64,000 nucleotides of DNA, taken from assembly GCA_937980205.1 (NCBI GenBank), contig CALJKW010000017.1, positions 1 through 64,000 on the forward strand. Direction: 5' to 3'. A program made the position numbers and the translations under genes. A model generated the notes under the pieces. That model ran no database searches, had not been told where the DNA came from, and was given only the letters and a program-made list of their open reading frames with translations. Of the stretch, positions 8,206-16,003 are shown one piece after another. Every line of letters starts with the position of its first letter. The stretch's first letter is position 1. The stretch comes from an uncultured Myxococcales bacterium (GTDB lineage: Bacteria > Myxococcota > Myxococcia > Myxococcales > Myxococcaceae).

Positions 8206-8820
8206 TCAGCGGCCGCCGTCGCGGCCCTGATCCCTCAGCGCCATCAGCATCGCCTTCGCGGCCGCCTTGAGCGTGTCGAAGACGCCCGTGCCCTGCGCGG
8301 GGTCGGCTTCGAACACCTTGGCGTCCGCAGGCACCGCGAGCGCTTTCGTGGTGGCGTCGAGGTCGCCCGTGCCGACGGCCTGGTAGATCACCGGCACCGA
8401 GCCCCACGCCACTGCGTTCGCGGCGAGGTCCGCCTTGAGCTGCGCGAGCGCGGCGACGTTCACGCTCGACTGCTTCGGCGAGCGATCCGCGATGAACACG
8501 ATGCCGTCGACGCCCTTCAGCACCTGGCGCCGGCCCGCCTCGTACGCCTTCGCGCTTCCCATCGTGTAGAGGTGGAAGCGGGTCTTGAAGCCGCGGATCT
8601 CGCCCAGCGTCAGCGGCAGGAACGCGTAGTACCGGCCCGAGGCGTGGCGCTCCGAGCGCAGGGTCGTGCCGGCGTCGGGGTTGGTCTTCGCGTACACGTA
8701 CTCGAGGTTCGCGTTGCCGACGGCCTCGTCGGCCGAGAAGTAGACGAGCTTGAGGTTGATCTCTTTCTTCTCGAAGTCGACGTAGGACGAGAGCAGGGCG
8801 AGCAGCGCCGCAGAGAGCAT
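8206..8820 (-). CDS. MglA-like pseudo-GTPase
   Basis: This 204-residue protein aligns by eye with MglA-family Ras-like GTPases: EINLKLVYFS replaces EINCKIVYYG; LPLTLGEIRGFKTRFHLYT matches the MglA strand 3/switch II lead; VLKGVDGIVFIADRS matches VLKGVDGVVFVADSQ; and GVFDTLKAAAKAML matches the last helix. The nucleotide-binding motifs are gone. The P-loop GxxxxGKT is replaced by SADEAVGNAN, the switch II PGQ by GSA, and NKxD by AVGTGD. It therefore probably cannot bind or hydrolyse GTP in the usual way and may act as a binding partner. It is convergent with rplS and divergent from a second degenerate NTPase-like gene. Confidence 0.75.
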   Translation of the reverse strand: MLSAALLALLSSYVDFEKKEINLKLVYFSADEAVGNANLEYVYAKTNPDAGTTLRSERHASGRYYAFLPLTLGEIRGFKTRFHLYTMGSAKAYEAGRRQVLKGVDGIVFIADRSPKQSSVNVAALAQLKADLAANAVAWGSVPVIYQAVGTGDLDATTKALAVPADAKVFEADPAQGTGVFDTLKAAAKAMLMALRDQGRDGGR

Positions 8821-8887
8821 CGCAGCCGCTTACGGGTGAAGAAGAAACTTCGCAACCGCGCGCGGCCCACCTAAGAAGGTGCTTCCG

Positions 8888-10729
8888 ATGCTCTTGCTCG
8901 AGCTTGCGGTGCAATCGGTACGAGGGTTCTCGCCCTCCGTCCGCGTGGCGCTCAAGCCGGGCTTCGTCGTGCTCAAGAGCCCGACCGACGCTCCGGCGCC
9001 GGTGGCCACCCTCATCTCTTCGCTCTGCTACCCCGACGGCAAGGGGCAGGACGCCAGCCTGCTCGCGCCGGGCGCCCGCGTCGGCAAGGCCGGCGTCAGC
9101 TTCCAGGCGAACGACAACAGCGTCTGGCGCCTGGTGAAAGAGCTCGGCGGCCAGGGCTCGCTGCACAAGCTCAACCTCACCACGCGCGCCTACGAGGTCG
9201 TCACCCAGGACGCCGCCGAGATGCAGTCGACGCTGCGGCAGGCCGTCGGGCTGCCCGCGCGGGCGACGTTCGAGCAGATCTTCACGCTGACCCCGGCGCA
9301 GTTCCCCACGAAGCGCGCGTCGGGCAAGGCCGAGAAGCTGAAGAAGAAGGCCGGCATGGACGCGGCCGTCGAGGAATCGAAGCTCAAGGGGCTTCGCCAG
9401 GAGCTCGCCAAGGCGAAAGAGGCCGGTGAGCTGCAGTACCGGCTCGACGGTCTCACCTCGGACATCTATCGCCTCGAGTCGAAGCTGAAGACGCTCGACG
9501 ACAAGAAGGCCGAGCTCGACGCCGCCCGCGCCGAGCTCGAGAACGCCCCCACGCCCGAGAAGCTCGGAGCGCCCGCCGACATCGTCGAGCGCGTGAGGCG
9601 CCTGCCGGACGAGAAGAAGAAGAGCGCCGAGGCCGTGCGCCGCGTGATGGACGAGAAGGACGAGGCCGGCTACGGCCGCGGCGCGCGCGTGCCCCCGGTG
9701 TGGACGGACTCGCGCTTTCTCGCCGCGTTCTTCGGCGGCGTCGCCATGATCGCCGTCGGCGCGCTCACCGAAGGCGCGCTGCACTACCTCTCGCTGTTCG
9801 CGATCATCCCGTTCACGTTCGCCGCGCTGCTCGCGCTTCGCTACATCGAAGAGCTGCAGGCCGCCGCTCGCCGCGGCAGCAAGGGCGACATCTACGACCT
9901 GCGCATCGCCAAGCTGCAGGAAGAGTTCAAGGCGTACGAGGCCCAGGTCAACTCCGCGATGGAGGCCGTCGGGGCCGCCACGCGCGACGAGTTCTACGCC
10001 GCGATGGAGAAGCCCGAGACCTTCAAGACGCGCGTCGCCGAGCTCGAGGTGCAGTACGCCGAGCTCCAGGCGGACCCCGAAAACGCCGACCTGCAGAACC
10101 GCATCGCGACGATGCGCGCCGAGGCCGATGCGATGAACCAGAAGCTGCTCGAAGAGGGCGGCGGCAGCGGCTACGCCCGCAGCGAGCTGGAGATCCAGAA
10201 GGACATCGAGCGCGCCGAAGCGCTGCTCGAGCGCGCGAAGAACCCCGAAGAGGCCTTCGGGCTCGCGAACAACCCGGCCGAGCACCACGAAGATCCGACG
10301 CCGCCGCTGATGGTGATCGCCTGCGACCTGTTCCAGCAGGACACGCCGACGCTGTGGGCCCAGCTGCGCGATCGCACCGTGCAGTACCTCACCGCGCTCG
10401 CCGATCGCCGCTACCACGGCGCCGAGGTCGACAAAGACGGCAAGGCCTTCGTTCACGCTCCGGGCCGCAAGGTGCCGGTGACCGAGCTCGTCGGGAAAGA
10501 TCTCGATCTCTGGTACCTCTCGCTGCGCCTCACGCTCGCCGAGAAGTACAGCGCCCGCGCGCGCGTGCCGGTCGTCATCGAAGACGGCCTCGCCGGCATC
10601 GTCGACGACCCGAAGCTGCCGCTGCTCAACCGCATGCTCAAGCACCTCGGCACGCTCACCCAGGTCGTGCACGTCGTCGGCGCCCGCCGCGAGTCGCAGG
10701 CCGACGAGGGGCAGAGCTTCACGGTGTGA
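8888..10729 (+). CDS. SMC/ABC-like membrane protein with degenerate P-loop
   Basis: This 613-residue protein starts at the ATG preceded by AAGAAGG; a GTG nine bases earlier is less well placed. The N-terminus (LLELAVQSVRGFSPSVRVAL, then KPGFVVLKSPTDAPAP) resembles the first lobe of an SMC/Rad50-type ATPase, but the Walker A glycines and GK[ST] are missing. A long coiled coil (about residues 145-245) leads to two TM helices (about 278-320). A second coiled coil (about 325-460) follows, then a C-terminal lobe with a Walker-B-like strand (VPVVIEDGLAGI) and QVVHVVG. The two halves of a split ATPase head flank a membrane anchor. Divergent pairing with the MglA-like gene suggests they work together. 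The function is unknown. Confidence 0.6.
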   Translation: MLLLELAVQSVRGFSPSVRVALKPGFVVLKSPTDAPAPVATLISSLCYPDGKGQDASLLAPGARVGKAGVSFQANDNSVWRLVKELGGQGSLHKLNLTTRAYEVVTQDAAEMQSTLRQAVGLPARATFEQIFTLTPAQFPTKRASGKAEKLKKKAGMDAAVEESKLKGLRQELAKAKEAGELQYRLDGLTSDIYRLESKLKTLDDKKAELDAARAELENAPTPEKLGAPADIVERVRRLPDEKKKSAEAVRRVMDEKDEAGYGRGARVPPVWTDSRFLAAFFGGVAMIAVGALTEGALHYLSLFAIIPFTFAALLALRYIEELQAAARRGSKGDIYDLRIAKLQEEFKAYEAQVNSAMEAVGAATRDEFYAAMEKPETFKTRVAELEVQYAELQADPENADLQNRIATMRAEADAMNQKLLEEGGGSGYARSELEIQKDIERAEALLERAKNPEEAFGLANNPAEHHEDPTPPLMVIACDLFQQDTPTLWAQLRDRTVQYLTALADRRYHGAEVDKDGKAFVHAPGRKVPVTELVGKDLDLWYLSLRLTLAEKYSARARVPVVIEDGLAGIVDDPKLPLLNRMLKHLGTLTQVVHVVGARRESQADEGQSFTV

Positions 10730-10792
10730 AGAGCGGGTGAGGGGGGCAGTCAGCGGTCGTCATGTCAGACCCCGTCGCTACTCTTCATCCGC

Positions 10793-11152
10793 ATGGACAC
10801 GCGCGCCTTCGGAGGAGAAGCAGAGTCACTGGCCATCGAGCACCTTCAGCGCGAGGGCTATCGCATCCGCGATCGGAACGTGAACTACCGCCGCGGAGAG
10901 CTCGACATCGTCGCCGAGCTCCACGGGCTGCTCGTCATCGTCGAGGTGCGCGCGAAGGCGACCGACGCCATGGGCGACCCTTCCGAGACCGTCATGTTTC
11001 AGAAGCAGCGCCGCATCGCGCTCGCCACGCTCAAGTACCTGCAGGAAGAGCGCCTCGAGGCCGACGTGCGCTTCGACGTCATCTCCGTCGTCGGCCGGGG
11101 AAGGGGGGCCACCATCGAGCACATCGAGAATGCCTTCGAGGCCACGTTCTAA
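10793..11152 (+). CDS. yraN: YraN/UPF0102 family nuclease-fold protein
   Basis: This 119-residue protein has the restriction-endonuclease-like fold of the UPF0102 family. The motif region GELDIVAELHGLLVIVEVRAK carries the D and E(x)K-type positions of that fold, preceded by the GYRIRDRNVNYRRGE segment typical of YraN. The cellular role is unsettled; association with DNA repair or Holliday-junction-like processing has been proposed for relatives. It lies nine bases upstream of rsmI, with which yraN is commonly paired, so the two are probably co-transcribed. Confidence 0.9.
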   Translation: MDTRAFGGEAESLAIEHLQREGYRIRDRNVNYRRGELDIVAELHGLLVIVEVRAKATDAMGDPSETVMFQKQRRIALATLKYLQEERLEADVRFDVISVVGRGRGATIEHIENAFEATF

Positions 11153-11161
11153 AGTAGACGC

Positions 11162-11992
11162 ATGTCCGGCATGCCCGGACGCCTCTTTCTCGTCGCGACG
11201 CCGATCGGCAACCTGAGCGATCTCTCCGCGCGGGCGATCGAGACGCTCAAGGCCGTCGACTTCATCGCCTGCGAGGACACGCGGCACTCCAGCAAGCTGC
11301 TCGCCCCGCACGGCATCGACAAGCCGCGCGTGAGCCTGCCCGCGTTCGCGGAAGGTCAGCGCGCCGGCGCCATCATCGAGCGCATCGTCAACGGAGAGAG
11401 CTGCGCGCTCATCACCGACGCCGGCAGCCCCGCGATCTCCGACCCCGGCGAGCGGCTCGTCGCCGAAGCCGTCGAGGCGGGCCTCGACGTGGTCCCCATT
11501 CCGGGCCCGACCGCCCTCGTCGCGGCGCTGTCGGCGAGCGGCCTGCCCACCGGCCGCTTCCACTTCCTCGGCTTCCTGCCGCGGGAGAAGGCGGAAGCGC
11601 GCGCGATGCTCGAAGAGGTGAAGGCGCTCAAGGCCACGCTCGTGCTCTACGAGGCCGGCAACCGCACGGTCGAGACGCTGAAGCTGCTCCACGAGGTCCT
11701 CGGAGACCGCCGCGCCTGCGTCGCGCGCGAGCTCACCAAGGTGCACGAAGAGCTGCGCCGGGGCCTGCTGTCGCAGCTCAGCGGGGAAGAGCCGCGCGGC
11801 GAGGTCGTGCTCGTCGTGGAGGGGCGCTCCGGCACGGAGCGGTGGAGCGAGGAAGAGCTCAAGCGCGCGCTGCAAGAGGGCCTCGCCCGCGGCGATCGCC
11901 TGAAGTCGCTCAGCAACGAGCTCGCCGCCAGGGCAGGGTGGACCAGCAAGGACGTCTACCGCGTGGGCTTGAGCCTCAAGCCATCGCAGTAA
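11162..11992 (+). CDS. rsmI: 16S rRNA 2'-O-ribose C1402 methyltransferase RsmI
   Basis: This 276-residue SAM-dependent methyltransferase of the tetrapyrrole-methylase fold modifies C1402 in the ribosomal P site. Motifs: LFLVATPIGNLSDLSARAIE, FIACEDTRHS, ALITDAGSPAISDPG, PIPGPTALVAALSASGLP, FLGFLPR, and the C-terminal VARELTKVHEE. The length is typical. It follows yraN and is closed downstream by a large palindrome shared with a convergent lipoprotein gene. Confidence 0.96.
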   Translation: MSGMPGRLFLVATPIGNLSDLSARAIETLKAVDFIACEDTRHSSKLLAPHGIDKPRVSLPAFAEGQRAGAIIERIVNGESCALITDAGSPAISDPGERLVAEAVEAGLDVVPIPGPTALVAALSASGLPTGRFHFLGFLPREKAEARAMLEEVKALKATLVLYEAGNRTVETLKLLHEVLGDRRACVARELTKVHEELRRGLLSQLSGEEPRGEVVLVVEGRSGTERWSEEELKRALQEGLARGDRLKSLSNELAARAGWTSKDVYRVGLSLKPSQ

Positions 11993-11998
11993 CACCAC

Positions 11999-12065
11999 CC
12001 GGGATCGGGATCGCGATCGCGATCGGGACCGGCACCATCGATCCCGATCGCGATCCCGATCCCGG
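11999..12065. terminator. GATC-rich palindrome, bidirectional terminator candidate
   Basis: A near-perfect inverted repeat built from GATCGGGATCGCGATCG units lies between the convergent rsmI and a lipoprotein gene. The left arm (11999-12028) contains one extra CGATCG unit relative to the right arm (12042-12065); about 24 bp can pair around a 13-base loop. There is no T-tract, so it may act as a stem-loop terminator for both genes or represent a mobile palindromic repeat. Confidence 0.5.
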
Positions 12066-12083
12066 CAGTTGTCGTTCTTCCGC

Positions 12084-13451
12084 TCACGGCGCGGGCGTCG
12101 CGGGACAGAACCCGCTCTTCGGCGCGCAGGCCCGGAAGTACTCGTGCGGGTTCCCGGTGCCGTCGGAGCAGAAGAACTTCTGCTCGTCCTCGTTCTCCAC
12201 CGTGAAGCCCTTGCAGGTGATGGTCTGGCCCGAGACGGCCGGGCACGTCGCCAGCGAGCTGCCGCAGCTGAAGATGACCGAGCCGCAGTCGAAGCCGCTC
12301 GGGCAGTCGGCGTCGGTCATGCACTCGATGCCGCAGAAGGAGCCCGTCTGGCCTTCGCCGATGAAGGTGAGGCAGTGGCCGTTGGTGCCGCAGGTCTGGC
12401 CGCCGCTGCAGTCGTTGCAGTCGCGGCGCCCGCTCATCGTCGAGCACGAGCCGTTCATCGTGTCGCAGAACTGGTTCACCGGGCACGAGTTGTTCTCGCG
12501 GCAGAAGCTGACGCACTGGCCCATCTGGCAGGCCTTCTTCGGAGCGCAGTCGCCGTCTTTGCGGCAGCCGGGCCGGCAAGACGCCGTCGCGGCGTTGCAG
12601 ATCTGATCGAACGGGCACTGGCTGTCGAGCGTGCACGGCCCGGCGGCGAGGCACTTGTTCGTCGTCACGTCGCAGAACAGCCCGGGCGGGCAGTCGCCGT
12701 TCGAGGTGCACGCCGCGATCGACTGGCAGAAGCCCAGCGGGTTGCAGAAGTTGCCCGGCTTGCAGCCCGCGTTGCTGGTGCACTTGCACGCGCCGCTCAC
12801 CGCGTCGCAGCGGTTGCCGGGGCCGCACGAGGCGTCGTCGATGCAGATGCAGCGCTCTCCGTTGGGGTCCTTCCTGTAGCCGGTGGGGCAGCACGCATCT
12901 CCGACGCAGACGCACGCGCGCACGGTGCCCGAGTACTTGTGGTTCATCGGGCAGCACTCGTCTTTCGCGCAGATGCAGTTCTTCGAGATCGGGTCGTACT
13001 TGTGGTCGATCGGGCAGCAGCCGTCGCTCTGGCACTGGCAGGCCATCTTCTCGGGCACGAAGCCGTAGCCGTTCGGGCAGCAGTTGTCGGACGAGCACAC
13101 GCACGCCTGCTTGTTCTCGTCGAACGAGTAGCCGTCGGGGCAGCAGTCTTGAGCGCCGCAGGTGCACTTCTGCTCGTCCTGCAGCCAGACGTGATCCTGC
13201 GGGCAGCACTTCGAGGCGCGGCACACGCAGCTCTCGGCGTCGTTCGAGTACTCGTAGCCGTCGGGGCAGCAGCTCGTGCTGCGGCAGACACAGACGCCCT
13301 CTTCGCAGCTCATGCCGCCGGGGCAGCCTTCGTCGGTCGAGCAGACGCAGCGGTCTCCGTCGAAGGTGTAGCCGACCGGACACTCGGGGATGAGCGCCGT
13401 TCGCGAGCACCCCGCGATGGAGAGCACCGCTATCGCGAGCGAGATCCTCAT
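12084..13451 (-). CDS. Cys-rich repeat lipoprotein
   Basis: This 455-residue lipoprotein has the leader MRISLAIAVLSIAGC, with lipobox IAGC (Cys15). The mature part is packed with cysteines. The first ~190 residues contain seven or more tandem units of about 24 residues of the form CCPxGYxYxxxxxxCxC. The rest contains C-x5-CPxGxxCxxxxxxC units of the kind common in myxobacterial surface proteins (for example CTSNGDCPPGLFCDVTTNKC). It is probably a disulfide-stabilised rod displayed on the outer membrane. Its ATG overlaps the stop of the upstream VWA gene by four bases (ATGA), so the two are translationally coupled and likely act together. Confidence 0.75.
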   Translation of the reverse strand: MRISLAIAVLSIAGCSRTALIPECPVGYTFDGDRCVCSTDEGCPGGMSCEEGVCVCRSTSCCPDGYEYSNDAESCVCRASKCCPQDHVWLQDEQKCTCGAQDCCPDGYSFDENKQACVCSSDNCCPNGYGFVPEKMACQCQSDGCCPIDHKYDPISKNCICAKDECCPMNHKYSGTVRACVCVGDACCPTGYRKDPNGERCICIDDASCGPGNRCDAVSGACKCTSNAGCKPGNFCNPLGFCQSIAACTSNGDCPPGLFCDVTTNKCLAAGPCTLDSQCPFDQICNAATASCRPGCRKDGDCAPKKACQMGQCVSFCRENNSCPVNQFCDTMNGSCSTMSGRRDCNDCSGGQTCGTNGHCLTFIGEGQTGSFCGIECMTDADCPSGFDCGSVIFSCGSSLATCPAVSGQTITCKGFTVENEDEQKFFCSDGTGNPHEYFRACAPKSGFCPATPAP

Positions 13452-14545
13452 TTGTCGAATGCGTACTCCAGCCGGACCTCGGCGCCCGGCGGCGGAATGT
13501 AGGTGCCCAGGAACACCACGCTGTTCGTGTCGGCGCGGTACTGCCAGCCGTTCACCGGATCGTTGGGGACCTCGACGCCGTTCACCTTCACCGTCAGCGT
13601 GCCGTTGACCGGCAGCAGCGTGAGCGGGAAGACGCGGCGCAGCGTGTTCAGCGCCTCGGCGATCTGCAAGAGCGTGTTCTCGAAGCTCGAGTCGCAGATC
13701 GAGCCCACGATGCCGCCGGTGCGCGTCGCGACCGCGGCGTAGCGGAACGCGGGGTCGGCGAGCGAGCCGTAGAACGCCTCTTCTCCGGCCGGCGTGCAGC
13801 CGACCGGCGTCGTGCCGGCGATCGCCGAGAAGCTCACCAGCGACTCGTTGCCCTTGCCCTTCGACGCCTGAAACGCGCGCGCGTAGTAGTCGGTCGTGCC
13901 GTAGCTCGAGTCGTCTTCGTCGGTGACGACGATGATCGCGAGCGCGGCGTTCGTGCGCAGGAAGCCGGGGTTCGTGACGCCGCCGTCCGGGCCCGTGCCG
14001 ACCGCGAACTGCGCCATGCGCAGGCCCTGCTCCCAGCGCGTGCGCGACGCGGGGAACGTCGTGTTCGCCTGGAAGACGCCGCCCGCGTCGGGCGTCATGT
14101 TGCCGATGATCGGCGTCGCGCCGCGCAGCCGGCCGCGGTCGGTGAAGTTCGAGGAGGTGACCCCGATCTGGTAGTTCACCTTGAGCTGCTGCAGCTTGTT
14201 GAGGAAGCCCTGGAAGTTCCGGTTCAGCGTGCGGCGCTGGTTCGCCATCGAGCCGGAGTCGTCGATCACCCAGAGGATGTCGACGATGCCGTCCGCCTGC
14301 CGCAGCACGTCGACCTGCACCGCGTCGATCGCCGGCGGCGGAATGACGCGCACCTGGCCGGTATTCGAACGGTCGATCGTCGGCGGGAGGATCTCGACCG
14401 GGTACACGCGAGGCTTCGCCACGTCGGGCACCGCCGTGCCCCGGCCGTTCTCGCGGCCGATGCGATCACACCCGATTGATCCAATGCAGATGCCTGCGGC
14501 AACAGTCAGCCACGTGAGAAACGTGTGCTTGCTTTGCGTCGGCAT
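13448..14545 (-). CDS. VWA-domain lipoprotein
   Basis: This 365-residue protein starts at the ATG behind AAAGAGA; an ATG 18 bases upstream is possible but less well placed. The signal peptide ends at SIGC (Cys26, followed by Asp). A von Willebrand factor A domain spans about residues 88-280 with the metal-binding MIDAS start VIDDSGSM and the later VTDEDDS segment, which fits the Asp of the third MIDAS loop. The C-terminal ~70 residues are beta-rich (TLTVKVNGVEVPND). VWA lipoproteins usually mediate protein-protein adhesion. It forms an operon with the Cys-rich lipoprotein downstream and is divergent from another lipoprotein gene, 89 bp away. Confidence 0.8.
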   Translation of the reverse strand: MPTQSKHTFLTWLTVAAGICIGSIGCDRIGRENGRGTAVPDVAKPRVYPVEILPPTIDRSNTGQVRVIPPPAIDAVQVDVLRQADGIVDILWVIDDSGSMANQRRTLNRNFQGFLNKLQQLKVNYQIGVTSSNFTDRGRLRGATPIIGNMTPDAGGVFQANTTFPASRTRWEQGLRMAQFAVGTGPDGGVTNPGFLRTNAALAIIVVTDEDDSSYGTTDYYARAFQASKGKGNESLVSFSAIAGTTPVGCTPAGEEAFYGSLADPAFRYAAVATRTGGIVGSICDSSFENTLLQIAEALNTLRRVFPLTLLPVNGTLTVKVNGVEVPNDPVNGWQYRADTNSVVFLGTYIPPPGAEVRLEYAFDK

Positions 14546-14634
14546 CTGGTCTCTTTGATGCAAGTCGCGGCCCGAACGATCAAACCCGTGCGAAGATTCC
14601 TGTGGTTGTCGAACCTAGGCAACACGAACACGAC

Positions 14635-15954
14635 ATGAAAGTCCGAATGCGCACTGCCGGCGTCCTGATTTTCGCGAGCGCGATGCTCGGCGGCTGCATG
14701 TGCACGCCGTCGACTCCGAAGTCGGTGACGCTGAGGCTCAAGAACACGTCCCGCGACACGCTCTTCGTCGACACCACCGACGGCCGGCTCGGCATGGTCG
14801 TTCAGCGCTCGGTCGGGGGCGCCTGGTCGAGCTTCGTCGAGACCCCGCGCTGCGCCTGCCAGTCGTGCGACGCCATCTGCACAGCCGGCACCTGCAGCTG
14901 CCCCGAGCCGACGACGACGTTCATCCAGCGCGTGCCGCCCGACTCGACCTTCGAGCGCACCTGGGCCGGCGTCGTCCAGACCAACTCGGTCACCAGCTGC
15001 GGCGGCTTCGGCACCGAGACCGCCTGCCTGCAGGCCGAGAACGCCCCGTACAACGAGACCTTCAACCTGCACCTCTGCTACGCGCTCACCGCGACGCTGA
15101 ACGGAGTCTCCACCGACGGCGGCGCCGTCGAGGGCGCGCTGCCCACCGACGTCGGCTGCGTCGATCGCGAGTTCCGCATCGACGACGGCGTCGCCGAGAT
15201 CGGCCCCCAGCGCGGCGCCGACTGCGTCACCGACGCCGACTGCAAGGGCATGGGCGAGATGTGCTTCTCCGGCGCGTGCACCGCGTCGTGCCCGGCGAAC
15301 ACCTTCCCCAGCGAGGCCGAGTCTTCGGTGCGCATCGCGATCGACGATCGCGGCTTCTTCACCACGATGCGCGACGGCGCGAAGACCCTCTACGTCGGCT
15401 CGGGCAGCGTCGGCTCCGCGACCTACAACACCAGCTCGCTGCGCATCTTCTTCACCCGCACCGGCATGGCGGGCGAGACGCTGACCGCCACCGTCGACCT
15501 CGACGTCCCGCGCGCCTCGCAGCTGGGCCCGCTCGCCGTGGGGCAGCGCGTGCAGGTGCGCATCGTCGACAGCTCGCCGACCGCGCGCCCCACCTCGAAC
15601 GTGGGCCTCGTCATCCGCGACGAGACGGGCGCGCTGCTCATCGTCGCCGACTCGGGCCTGACCACCCCGAACCTCGCCGCCAGCGACCTCATGCCGTTCA
15701 CCGTCACCTTCAGCGGCGCCGCGGTCGGCTGCCGCATGACCGCCTGCGGGAAGGAGATCTTCAAGACCATCTCCTTCAGCGACGGCACGAAGACCGTGAA
15801 GCTCGAGCCGGGGCAGATGGAGAACATCGTCAACGCGTCGGGAACCTTCCGGGCGGTCAACGTCTTCGGCGGCGAGTACGGGGCGGCGAGCCCGTGTGAG
15901 CCGAAGCTGATTCGCCCCTACATCCTCTGGCGCGATAAGCCTCCCGGCGGTTGA
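14635..15954 (+). CDS. Hypothetical Cys-containing lipoprotein
   Basis: This 439-residue lipoprotein starts at the ATG giving MKVRMRTAGVLIFASAMLGGC, with lipobox LGGC at Cys21. Cys-rich patches occur at residues ~75-100 (CACQSCDAICTAGTCSC) and ~200-225 (DCVTDADCKGMGEMCFSGAC), separated by beta-rich segments. The C-terminal half is mostly beta and Thr/Val-rich. No enzymatic motif is seen. It is transcribed away from the VWA/Cys-rich lipoprotein pair and shares their intergenic region, suggesting a related surface role. Confidence 0.7.
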   Translation: MKVRMRTAGVLIFASAMLGGCMCTPSTPKSVTLRLKNTSRDTLFVDTTDGRLGMVVQRSVGGAWSSFVETPRCACQSCDAICTAGTCSCPEPTTTFIQRVPPDSTFERTWAGVVQTNSVTSCGGFGTETACLQAENAPYNETFNLHLCYALTATLNGVSTDGGAVEGALPTDVGCVDREFRIDDGVAEIGPQRGADCVTDADCKGMGEMCFSGACTASCPANTFPSEAESSVRIAIDDRGFFTTMRDGAKTLYVGSGSVGSATYNTSSLRIFFTRTGMAGETLTATVDLDVPRASQLGPLAVGQRVQVRIVDSSPTARPTSNVGLVIRDETGALLIVADSGLTTPNLAASDLMPFTVTFSGAAVGCRMTACGKEIFKTISFSDGTKTVKLEPGQMENIVNASGTFRAVNVFGGEYGAASPCEPKLIRPYILWRDKPPGG

Positions 15955-16003
15955 GCTGGATTGCAGCGCTGACCGGCGGGAGTGCTAGATTCCACCGCCA
16001 CTT

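Noticed and set aside
12084..13451. Repeats of the Cys-rich lipoprotein as a CRISPR-like array
   Set aside because: Periodicity is of codons in a coding frame with varied spacers and a lipoprotein leader; no cas genes and no identical repeats.
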